Shown here: in pieces, positions 11,777 through 18,851 of the stretch | How the letters are laid out: the number at the start of each line of letters is the position of its first letter | Numbering within the stretch: position 1 is the stretch's first letter | IMG/VR virus record: IMGVR_UViG_3300025860_000079 | Location: 1-24,861 of that record | Length of the DNA: 24,861 nt | Strand: one strand, 5' to 3' | DNA from: a virus | Notes under the pieces: model-generated | The model's database searches: none | Told to the model about the DNA's origin: nothing | The model's input: the letters and a program-made list of their open reading frames with translations, nothing else | Translations under genes and position numbers: made by a program

Positions 11777-12057
11777 GTTGGGATACAATCAATACTACGG
11801 CTGTCGATGCAGAAGGTGCAAAGGCAGCTAACGCCAAACAAAGACAAGCTGCTGCTGAATTGGCTCAGGCTTACAACGAATGCTTCGCAAGTGTTGGTGG
11901 CAAACGTGTACTTGAGGATATTACGCAGCGGTTTATCTTTAACAATGACACCCCCTTTAGTGCTTCTAATGTTGATTATGAAGCCGCCTACCATAACGGT
12001 GAGGCTGGAGTTGTTAAATTTATTATCAACCAAATGCAACAAGCTAAAATACTGTAA
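11773..12057 (+). CDS. Bbp19-like small structural-module protein
   Basis: A 94-residue protein with a helical N-terminus and GGKRVLEDITQRFIFNNDTP followed by VDYEAAYHNGEAGVVKFIIN. The pattern G-x-R-V-L-x-D-I, then a hydrophobic/Phe stretch and an E-x-x-Y-x-x-G-x-x-G-V-V-K-x-I end, matches the Bbp19-like domain known from Bordetella phage BPP-1, found between portal and scaffold genes in many podoviruses. Its function is unknown. It is translated with the portal gene through an ATGA overlap. An AAGGA site lies upstream. Confidence 0.72.
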   Translation: MSWDTINTTAVDAEGAKAANAKQRQAAAELAQAYNECFASVGGKRVLEDITQRFIFNNDTPFSASNVDYEAAYHNGEAGVVKFIINQMQQAKIL

Positions 12058-12066
12058 GGAATAATT

Positions 12067-12804
12067 ATGAGTGAAGAACAGGCCGCACCAGAAGAAACAA
12101 TAAGCGAAACCCTGTTGGATGCAAGTACACCCGAACTAGGTGAAGGTGAATACTTTTTATCTGATGGTATCAAGGGTACAGGTGACACACCCGAATGGTA
12201 CAAAGGCGACAAGTATAAGTCTGTCGCTGAACAAGCCAAAGCCTATACTGAGCTAGAAAAGAAGTTCGGTGGTTTTACTGGCGCACCTAAAGATGGCTAT
12301 GCTGGCCCAGAAGGAATTGAGTCTGACGATGCCCTACTGCAAGAGCTAACTGAGTTTGCTGAGAAAACAGGCATGAGCCAAGAAGCCTTTGGTGATGCTT
12401 GGGAATTGTTGTCAGCACAGGGTGAAGCAGTAGAACAAGTTACCCAAGAGCAAGAGATTGCACGACTAGGTGACAATGCTGGAGAGCGTATCAAGAATGT
12501 TGAAGGCTACCTGAAGAACAACTTAGATGCTTCTGACTATGATGTGGTTCGTGATCTGGTAACTGATGCCAAGTCTATTGAGTTGGTAGAGTATTTGGTT
12601 CGTGCTACTGCACCTACTAAGCTACCTATTGATGGTGGACAGCATCCTACTGGCATGACCTGGAGCGATATTGAAGCTCAGATGTTTATGAAGAACGAGA
12701 ATGGGCAGCTCCTCCGTAGTGTTGATGCCTCTCACGAAGCCAAAATCCAGAAGATGATGCAGGAATTTGGTGGCGACAAGGCTCATACCCGCACGTTTGG
12801 TTGA
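12067..12804 (+). CDS. capsid assembly scaffolding protein
   Basis: A 245-residue acidic, helix-rich protein placed directly before the major capsid gene, the standard place for the scaffold. TPEWYKGDKYKSVAEQAKAY (about residues 42-61) followed by KKFGGFTGAPKDGY is a recurrent block in podovirus scaffolds. The middle is Glu/Gln-rich and probably coiled, and the C-terminus (ASHEAKIQKMMQEFGG) may bind the capsid shell. Scaffolds guide shell assembly and leave before DNA packaging. A good AAGGA site precedes the ATG. The promoter of the capsid gene overlaps the stop codon of this gene. Confidence 0.86.
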   Translation: MSEEQAAPEETISETLLDASTPELGEGEYFLSDGIKGTGDTPEWYKGDKYKSVAEQAKAYTELEKKFGGFTGAPKDGYAGPEGIESDDALLQELTEFAEKTGMSQEAFGDAWELLSAQGEAVEQVTQEQEIARLGDNAGERIKNVEGYLKNNLDASDYDVVRDLVTDAKSIELVEYLVRATAPTKLPIDGGQHPTGMTWSDIEAQMFMKNENGQLLRSVDASHEAKIQKMMQEFGGDKAHTRTFG

Positions 12805-12829
12805 GTTTATGGGGTGAAAGGTGTATAAT
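12801..12829 (+). promoter_or_regulatory. promoter of the major capsid transcription unit
   Basis: TTGAGT (12801-12806, 4/6) is followed after 17 bases by a perfect TATAAT (12824-12829). The start site near 12836 gives a leader of about 125 bases. The -35 overlaps the stop of the scaffold gene. It would add capsid-gene transcripts on top of readthrough from upstream. Confidence 0.78.
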
Positions 12830-12835
12830 CGGCAC

Positions 12836-12961
12836 ACTGGACACCCCTTTCTATTAAGGCCCAGTAAATTTAGGTTGAATGCTGACCAAGTTTACTCGGG
12901 TACTCAGCTAAAACCTTGAAAAACTTTTTATTATTTATTACTCTTTTTCGAGGAAATCATT
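12836..12961 (+). other. structured 5' leader of the major capsid gene
   Basis: Several inverted repeats fall in this leader: ACTGG with CCAGT (12836-12840, 12861-12865); AGTAAA with TTTACT (12863-12868, 12891-12896); AGGTT with AACCT (12872-12876, 12912-12916) enclosing GCTGA with TCAGC (12881-12885, 12904-12908). The second and third are mutually exclusive. An AT-rich stretch and a GAGGA ribosome site follow. Folding could stabilise the mRNA or control translation. Confidence 0.5.
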
Positions 12962-13801
12962 ATGAGTAAAGTATTATCATCCGTAGCGGTAACGGAGTTT
13001 GACAGTCTTGTTAAGCACGCATACCAAAACGCTGGCCTCCTTCGAGGCGCTGTAACTGTACGTAACAACGTAGTAGGTGACACCTACAAATTCCGTAACA
13101 TGGGTAAGGGCCTAGCTAACCAGAAGTCTACTTCTGATCTAGTAACTCCTATGGACATCACTCACGACTTCGCTGTAGCAACTCTGTCTAACTGGAATGC
13201 TCCAGAGTACACAGATATGTTTGATGCAGCCACTGTAAACTTTGACGAGAAGCAAGAACTGGCAAGCACTATCGCAAGCTCTTTGGGTCGTCGATCTGAT
13301 CAGTTGGTTATTGACGCAATGGCTACTCTTCCTGGTGGTCAGGCTTATGCTGACACTGTAACAGTATCTACTAACCTTAGCACTGCCGCAATTATTAAAG
13401 CTCAAGTTGCTTTGCGTAAGCAGGGTGTTCCTAACTCTAACCTGTATGCTGTTGTTGAAGCAGGTGGTTTAGGCGGTATGCTAAATGACGACAAGCTTAG
13501 TAACTTTGATTACAACAATGTTAAGGCATTGGTAACTGGCGAAGTTGATACTTTCGGTGGCTTTAAGTTTATCGTTATGGAAGATCGTGCCGAAGGTGGT
13601 TTGCCTGAAGCAGCTAACATCGTTGATTCATTCTTCTTCTCTCAGGACTCTGTTGGCCTTGCTGTTGGCATCGACATGAAGACTGATGTTGATTGGATTG
13701 CTGACCGTACTTCTTGGTTGTGTAACGGTATGCTGAAAGCTGGTGCTGTATCACGCGATGCTTCTGGTATCGTTAAAGTTCAATACGACAAAACTGCATA
13801 A
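12962..13801 (+). CDS. major capsid protein (HK97-fold, Phage_capsid_2-like)
   Basis: A 279-residue protein of the type found as major capsid in BPP-1-like and related podoviruses. The N-terminal arm (MSKVLSSVAVTEFDSLVKHA) is followed by an E-loop-like region (TYKFRNMGKG, with the K-S-T-S-D-L-V-T-P strand after it). The middle holds LSNWNAPEYTDMFDAATVNF, and the C-terminal half VALRKQGVPNSNLYAVVEAG, then FGGFKFIVMEDRAEG. It forms the icosahedral shell. It is the most likely abundant product: it has its own promoter, a structured leader, a GAGGA site, and a terminator after the next gene. No cleavage site was identified. Confidence 0.92.
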   Translation: MSKVLSSVAVTEFDSLVKHAYQNAGLLRGAVTVRNNVVGDTYKFRNMGKGLANQKSTSDLVTPMDITHDFAVATLSNWNAPEYTDMFDAATVNFDEKQELASTIASSLGRRSDQLVIDAMATLPGGQAYADTVTVSTNLSTAAIIKAQVALRKQGVPNSNLYAVVEAGGLGGMLNDDKLSNFDYNNVKALVTGEVDTFGGFKFIVMEDRAEGGLPEAANIVDSFFFSQDSVGLAVGIDMKTDVDWIADRTSWLCNGMLKAGAVSRDASGIVKVQYDKTA

Positions 13802-13813
13802 GGAGAATTAATC

Positions 13814-14089
13814 ATGGCTTTTGAAAGAAATGGTTTATCAAGAATTGGTGGTGCTGGTACTGGTGGCACTATGTGGATGTATAATGCTTCTGAAGCTCCT
13901 GACAATGCTGCTGGCCCAGTCCTGCAACTTGTTAGCTACTTTGATGAAGCAGCAGATGTTCTACAAAAGGGTGATCAGATCAATGTTACCCGCGAAGTAG
14001 GCACAGCTTACTTGCACATCACCTATGTTCGATCAATTAGTGCGGCAGGCGTTGTTACTACAGCGGCTGGAACAACCATCACTGATTAA
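13814..14089 (+). CDS. probable capsid decoration/stabilisation protein
   Basis: A 91-residue, mostly beta protein following the capsid gene with a TAAGGAGA ribosome site. Features: MAFERNGLSRIGGAGTGG at the start, then TMWMYNASEAPDNAAG, SYFDEAADVLQKGDQINVT and a strand-rich end. The same motif order (M-A-F, L/F-S-R-x-G-G, W-x-Y, Y-F-x-E-A, D-x-I-x-V) recurs at the N-terminus of the 230-residue protein at 14709-15401. Its location inside the capsid transcription unit, made in the same dose as the shell protein, and its size fit a decoration protein. There is no direct proof of virion location. Confidence 0.72.
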   Translation: MAFERNGLSRIGGAGTGGTMWMYNASEAPDNAAGPVLQLVSYFDEAADVLQKGDQINVTREVGTAYLHITYVRSISAAGVVTTAAGTTITD

Positions 14090-14104
14090 GTAGTAAAACT
14101 GAAT

Positions 14105-14130
14105 GGGGCTGCTTCGGTGGCCCCTTTCTT
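14105..14130 (+). terminator. UUCG-loop terminator after the capsid unit
   Basis: GGGGCTGC (14105-14112) and GTGGCCCC (14117-14124) form an 8-base stem (two G-U pairs) closed by a TTCG tetraloop, followed by TTTCTT. It ends the strong capsid transcripts, with partial readthrough to the tail genes likely. The position is the same as the late terminator after gene 10 in T7. Confidence 0.85.
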
Positions 14131-14148
14131 TACCAATAAAGGTTTTTT

Positions 14149-14709
14149 ATGGCAAACAGTAAGCTATCGTTAATTAATAATGCTCTTATTCTTATTGGCG
14201 ATGTGCCACTGACATCCCTGACTAGCGGTACTCGCGCTCAGGTTGTAGCCACTAGCCTGTATGACAATATCATTGAGAACGAACTCAGCAAGCATCGCTG
14301 GGGTTTTGCTCGTAGTATTGCACAGCTTAGTAAAGATTTAGCTGCTCCAGTAGGTGACGAGTGGCAAACTTCATATACGCTTCCTGCCGATATGCTGGTA
14401 TTAATTAAACTTGATCCCAGTATCCCATACCAAATTATAAACAATAAAGTCTACTGCAATTATAGCGGTACACTTTTCTGTGATTACATCCGTAAGCCCT
14501 TCGAGGCCGATTGGCCTGCATACTTTGCCAAGATGATTGAGTATGCCTTGGCCATGGACTTTGCTCCATCTATTCGTGACAGTGCTTCTTCTATGGAAAT
14601 ACTAGCTAACCAATATCTAAACGCTAGTCGCATGGCTCGTTACACTGACTCACAGCAACACCCACAAGTAGCAATCCAGGATCGCCCATTTATTAACGTG
14701 AGGTTTTAA
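14149..14709 (+). CDS. tail tubular protein A (T7 gp11-like)
   Basis: A 186-residue protein of the podovirus gp11/tail tubular A family. The N-terminus KLSLINNALILIGDVPLTSL, then a block like NELSKHRWGFARSIAQL, a short strand region (WQTSYTLPADMLVLIKL) and FCDYIRKPFEADWPAYF with EYALAMDFAPSI are the usual signatures. The protein forms the dodecameric adaptor ring under the portal. Length and order (after capsid, before tail tubular B) are standard. Its TAA overlaps the ATG of the next gene (TAATG). Confidence 0.92.
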   Translation: MANSKLSLINNALILIGDVPLTSLTSGTRAQVVATSLYDNIIENELSKHRWGFARSIAQLSKDLAAPVGDEWQTSYTLPADMLVLIKLDPSIPYQIINNKVYCNYSGTLFCDYIRKPFEADWPAYFAKMIEYALAMDFAPSIRDSASSMEILANQYLNASRMARYTDSQQHPQVAIQDRPFINVRF

Positions 14710-15401
14710 TGGCTTTTAATTTTAATAACTTTAGCCGACATGGTGGTAGCACTACAGCTCCATCTTGGTGGACTTACCACACGAATGACGCATGGGATGA
14801 CATTCTCCCTGATAACTATTTTGGAGAGGCGTTTGGGTCTTTGAACGTAAATGACTTTATTCTTGTAAGGTCTATTGCTAACACCTTTATGTTGCGTGTA
14901 ACTGCTGTTGCTCAGGATACAGTTGCAATAGTAAGAGACACGATGACTGCTCCTAACATTGGTAGTGCAATCTTTACTGCCAGCGTTACCCAGACTGCTA
15001 CCGACCCAGATACTGCCTATCAAGTTCCTTGGGATTTGGCTGTTGAGAATGGTTCAATTAAGCGTAATGTCTCAGATAACACCAAGATTGAGTTTACTGA
15101 GGCCGGTACTTATTTGGTTCAAGGCAACTTGCAGCTCAAGTCTTCTTCAGCATCCGCAAAGACGTTTTACTTTTTCCCAACTATCAATGGAGAGAGTAAT
15201 TCAAAGTCGGTTCGATCAGGACTTAAAGATAATAATGTCTTAGGTACTCTTGGAGTATCTGCTGCTTTGGAATTAAATGCTGGTGATTACATTCAAGCAA
15301 ACTGGGCAGTCAGTGATATTGCTGGTTGGCTAGATTCTTCTGCTGCAACTTCATTTGCTCCAAGCTCTTACGCTGCACAAATTTCTATTATAAGGGTCTA
15401 A
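14709..15401 (+). CDS. decoration-domain plus TNF/C1q-like jelly-roll protein
   Basis: A 230-residue protein with two parts. Residues 1-80 (MAFNFNNFSRHGG, WWTYHTNDAWDD, NYFGEAFGSLNVNDFILVR) repeat the layout of the 91-residue decoration-like protein at 13814-14089. Residues about 100-230 read as a jelly-roll: VENGSIKRNVSDNTKIEFTE, then AGTYLVQGNLQL, TFYFFPTINGESNS, LELNAGDYIQANWAVSD and a final QISIIRV strand. The A-G-x-Y-x-V, N-G and A-G-D-Y-I-x-x-x-W pattern is that of C1q/TNF-like trimers found in phage fibres. It lies between tail tubular A and B. It may be a capsid-bound or tail-bound trimeric spike. The fold is inferred from pattern only. Confidence 0.68.
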   Translation: MAFNFNNFSRHGGSTTAPSWWTYHTNDAWDDILPDNYFGEAFGSLNVNDFILVRSIANTFMLRVTAVAQDTVAIVRDTMTAPNIGSAIFTASVTQTATDPDTAYQVPWDLAVENGSIKRNVSDNTKIEFTEAGTYLVQGNLQLKSSSASAKTFYFFPTINGESNSKSVRSGLKDNNVLGTLGVSAALELNAGDYIQANWAVSDIAGWLDSSAATSFAPSSYAAQISIIRV

Positions 15402-15402
15402 C

Positions 15403-18015
15403 ATGCCTAAGTCGCAATTCCAACAAACCAGCTTTGCCAGTGGTGAGCTGTCACCATTACTACTAGGCCGTACCGATCTTGATCAATACTACAAGGGCGT
15501 ACAACAAGGCGAAGGCGTAGTCATTGTGCCTCAAGGTGGGGTTAAGCGCAGACCTGGAACACAATTTATTGCCAGAATACTACAGGGGTTGACTCGTTAT
15601 ACTCCCCTACCAACCGTTGTTGCTAATGCCACAGACCCCAACAATATTAATGACGGCAATGATAATACCTACACTTTAACGCCTGATGGTTTGTCAGCTC
15701 CATTTACTATTGCCACCTATGATTTAGGTGCAAGTTTTTCTGCTCAAACATTTTTAGATGTTAGAAATTGTTCGTTATTTCAGAGCGGTGAATTACCACA
15801 AAAAACTGCAAACATTACTATTGAATGGTCTACTAATAATACTAATTGGACAGTTGCCGCTACATTTGAAATAGACAACCAAACCGAAAGAAATTTTAGA
15901 TTATCTACGTCTACTTTAGTGAAAAGATACTGGCGATTGAGAACTGATCTTCCTGCTCCAAGTGGGTACAAGGTCAAAATTGCTGAGTTTGTATTTAACA
16001 CTGAAATTGGCTCATCATCTCCTGTTGGCAATTACAAATTGTTTGGCTGGGAATATGCTTCCGACAAAAGTTATTTAACTGTATTAACTAATTTAAGTTT
16101 AAGAGTTTATAGAGTTCCTCATGCAGGAAGCACTGACACCGTATATGTTGGGGATGTACCTTTGCCTTATCTTAGTGCTGACATTCCTGAAGTAAAAGTA
16201 TGTCAAACTGAAGGTGTGATGTTAATGTTTCACGAAGACTATCCGCCCCAGCGTATTGTATTTGATGGACTAGACACTGTTAATTCGTTTGCTGTAGATG
16301 CCATTCCTTTTGTAAATGTTCCACAGTTTGATTATAACGATAGCGTTAGCCCTGTTCCTGTTGCTGCTATTCAAACATTTCAATCAAGTGATCTTGCTAC
16401 AGGCCAAAGATACAAAGTTACTGCTCAAGGTGTAACAAGCAAAGACATTACCCATGGCGGCAATGGTGACGGCGGTTCAGCAATTGGCCTTGCTCGAATG
16501 GCCACTAGCGCGTTTAATTTGCAAAAAAACTTGCAAGAAATGCCTGTGTTTGGGTTTACAGGAATAACTGTAACTCCTGTTGGTGGCAGCGACATTGATT
16601 TTATTATCAATATGGCAGACGAATCTGCTGGTGATTACGATTTATTTACAGCATTTGTAACTTCAGGAAATGTTGCTGATGTAATTCCAATGTCTATTAC
16701 GCAAGATGGCTCCCCAAGAACAGAAGATGTATGGTCTGCAGCTAGAGGCTATCCTAAGCAAGGGGTATTCCATGAAGGCCGTTTATGGTTAGGTGGAAGC
16801 AAGTCTAAGCCGCAGAGTATATTTGCAAGTAGAGCTGGTAACTATTACGATTTCTTTGGTGAAGAAGGCGAGGATGATGAAGGTATCTTTGTCACGATTG
16901 ATTCTCGTAGTTTAACTGACATTGTTGATATTAACCCTGATCGCGGCTTGCAAGTGTTTTGTAAGGGAGCAGAGTTTTTAGTTAAAGGTCAAACACCGTC
17001 TAACATTGAAGTTGTTTCGCAGACGCAGCATGGTTCATTTAACCTAGAAGCTCAGTCGTTTGATGGGGCTACATTGTTTGTAGATAAAAATGGTAATACG
17101 CTCCGACAGTTTTTGTTTAACTTTGGTGAAGATGCTTACACTTCTGCCGACCTATCTGTACTGTCTAGCCAGTTAATTAATCAACCTGTAGCTATGGCGA
17201 CATTGCCAGGAACTACTACTGAAGACGCTAACTGGGTATTCTTAGTTAATGCTGATGGTGCAGGCGCAGTTCTTAACACAATGAGAAGCCAAGATATTAA
17301 TGGTTTTTCTAGGTGGACACCGCACACAGGGGCGGCAGGCAATAATTTTACAAGAGACTGTAGAATTAAAACTTGCGCTACTGCTGGTGGATATATGTAT
17401 CAGATTACCTCAAGAAACACTGGCGCACAAACAGGTTCTGTAGATATTGAGGTTTGGAACTTTGATCACTTGTTGGATTCTAGCGAAAAGATAACTATTA
17501 CTAATTCTGGGTTTGTGCCATTAACTCAAGGCAGCAGGCTGTTTGGCTATTCTGTTCAGGTATTAGCTGACGGAGATGTTCTAGCTAAAAGAGAGGTTAC
17601 AGAATCTGGCGGCGAATATGGGATTACTATTACTTCTGGGGAGATGAACGGATTTACCAGTAGAGTCTTAGAGGTTGGATTAACCTTTGATGTAAAGGTA
17701 AAGACTATGCCTTTGAATACTAATCCTGGCACTCGTGGTGGACAGAACATTATGAAGCGCAAGAAAATTACTAACATTAACTTGCGTGTGTATCAGAGTG
17801 CTGGCATCTACATTGACGGTAATGCTGTCCCTATTAGGCAGTTTGGCGATGCACAAGATACTCCACTGAACACCCCATTTACTCCTAGAACTGGTATCAT
17901 AGAGGATAAAAACGGTGGTAATGGTTGGTCTACAGAAGTAGTCCCAGAGATTACAGTGCCAGACGGTACGCCATTCCATCTGCAAGCTATCCAATATGAG
18001 GTCGAGTCTTCGTGA
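15403..18015 (+). CDS. tail tubular protein B (T7 gp12-like) with an inserted discoidin-like domain
   Basis: An 870-residue nozzle protein. The N-terminus QQTSFASGELSPLLLGRTDL with VIVPQGGVKRRPGTQFIA, the block KLFGWEYASDKSYLTVLTNL, EGVMLMFHEDYPPQRIVFDG, GVFHEGRLWLGGSKSKPQSI and IPEVK/NGNTLRQFLFNF are gp12-family signatures. Residues about 66-200 (15598-16002) are extra: DGNDNTYTL, TIATYDLGASFSAQ, ITIEWSTNNTNWTVAATF, RYWRLRT and KVKIAEFVF follow the F5/8 type C (discoidin/CBM32-like) order. Gp12 proteins form the hexameric tail nozzle. The insertion could add sugar binding at the tail. The coding sequence from about 15600 to 16700 looks more AT-rich than the flanks. Confidence 0.9.
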   Translation: MPKSQFQQTSFASGELSPLLLGRTDLDQYYKGVQQGEGVVIVPQGGVKRRPGTQFIARILQGLTRYTPLPTVVANATDPNNINDGNDNTYTLTPDGLSAPFTIATYDLGASFSAQTFLDVRNCSLFQSGELPQKTANITIEWSTNNTNWTVAATFEIDNQTERNFRLSTSTLVKRYWRLRTDLPAPSGYKVKIAEFVFNTEIGSSSPVGNYKLFGWEYASDKSYLTVLTNLSLRVYRVPHAGSTDTVYVGDVPLPYLSADIPEVKVCQTEGVMLMFHEDYPPQRIVFDGLDTVNSFAVDAIPFVNVPQFDYNDSVSPVPVAAIQTFQSSDLATGQRYKVTAQGVTSKDITHGGNGDGGSAIGLARMATSAFNLQKNLQEMPVFGFTGITVTPVGGSDIDFIINMADESAGDYDLFTAFVTSGNVADVIPMSITQDGSPRTEDVWSAARGYPKQGVFHEGRLWLGGSKSKPQSIFASRAGNYYDFFGEEGEDDEGIFVTIDSRSLTDIVDINPDRGLQVFCKGAEFLVKGQTPSNIEVVSQTQHGSFNLEAQSFDGATLFVDKNGNTLRQFLFNFGEDAYTSADLSVLSSQLINQPVAMATLPGTTTEDANWVFLVNADGAGAVLNTMRSQDINGFSRWTPHTGAAGNNFTRDCRIKTCATAGGYMYQITSRNTGAQTGSVDIEVWNFDHLLDSSEKITITNSGFVPLTQGSRLFGYSVQVLADGDVLAKREVTESGGEYGITITSGEMNGFTSRVLEVGLTFDVKVKTMPLNTNPGTRGGQNIMKRKKITNINLRVYQSAGIYIDGNAVPIRQFGDAQDTPLNTPFTPRTGIIEDKNGGNGWSTEVVPEITVPDGTPFHLQAIQYEVESS

Positions 18016-18389
18016 ATGATGTTGTAACGCAAGATAGTATTTACCAGTTACAAGAAATAATGAAGGATTTTCCAAAGGCAGATGTAGTTACAAGACACCA
18101 TTTTTCTGACGGTATGTATGCTAGAGAGATGGTAATGCCTCCAGGAAGTATTGTTGTGGGAGCGCTGCATAAGACTAAACATTTGTTTACCGTTGTATCT
18201 GGTGAGTGTGAAGTATCTAGCGTTCACGAAAGAGAAAAGATTACAGCTCCGTACTTGGGGGAAACAATCCCAGGAACTAAACGTGTGATATATAGCGAGA
18301 CAGGGTGTACTTGGATTGCTTTTTATCCTACGCACTTAACAGATATTGATGAACTAGAAGCGGCTATTATTAAGCCGGAGGGTATTTAA
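18012..18389 (+). CDS. cupin-like protein of the tail module
   Basis: A 125-residue protein. The core MVMPPGSIVVGALHKTKHLF, then TVVSGECEVSS, ITAPYLGETIPGTKRVIYSE and CTWIAFYPTH follows a double-stranded beta-helix (cupin) pattern: G-x-x-x-H-x-x-x-H in the first motif, then G and P-G-T-x-R-x-x-Y in the second. The two histidines could bind a metal. Cupin-like proteins occur next to tail genes in other podoviruses, with unknown role. The start is GTG at 18012, overlapping the tail tubular B stop (GTGA). A GAGG site lies ten bases upstream; nearby ATGs are in other frames. Confidence 0.72.
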   Translation: MNDVVTQDSIYQLQEIMKDFPKADVVTRHHFSDGMYAREMVMPPGSIVVGALHKTKHLFTVVSGECEVSSVHEREKITAPYLGETIPGTKRVIYSETGCTWIAFYPTHLTDIDELEAAIIKPEGI

Positions 18390-18851
18390 ATGGTTTGGGT
18401 AATAGCAGCAACAGCCACAGAGCTTTTAATTGCGGCAGCAGCAGTTGGCACAACAGTTAGCGCTGTCGGAACAGTACAGGCAGGTAAGGCACAAGAGTCG
18501 GCCATGAAGGCTCAAGCAGAGCAAGAACGTATAGCCGCTGAAGGTCGTGAGTTAGAACGTCAACAGAAGCTCAATGCAGCCCTTGCAGCCAATGTTGTAG
18601 GTATGGGTGTGTCAGGTATTAAAGCCGAGGGAACTCCCTCTAGTATTGCATTAGAGAGCGCCAAGAATGTTGGTTTAAGCGAAGGCATGATGAAGCTGTC
18701 TGATAGGCTTGCTCAGGCTCAACTTCGTCGTCAGGGTGCTAATGCTCGCTCTGGTGCTAACATGGCTGCTGCTGGAACATTGTTACAAGGCGTTGGTAGT
18801 CTTGCTGCATATGGTGGCTCTCCGACTCCTACTACAGCAGGGACGAACTAA
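18390..18851 (+). CDS. internal virion protein, T7 gp14-like
   Basis: A 153-residue Ala-rich protein. The N-terminus is a hydrophobic segment (VIAATATELLIAAAAVGTTV). It is followed by a long Gln/Glu/Arg helix, then a block VVGMGVSGIKAEGTPSSIAL and a Gly/Ala-rich C-terminal hydrophobic part. The G-V-S-x-x-x-x-G-x-P/S-S pattern is shared by gp14-type inner core proteins of T7-like phages, which are ejected first into the outer membrane. The place directly before two large internal virion genes supports this. It is joined to the next gene by TAATG. Confidence 0.82.
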   Translation: MVWVIAATATELLIAAAAVGTTVSAVGTVQAGKAQESAMKAQAEQERIAAEGRELERQQKLNAALAANVVGMGVSGIKAEGTPSSIALESAKNVGLSEGMMKLSDRLAQAQLRRQGANARSGANMAAAGTLLQGVGSLAAYGGSPTPTTAGTN

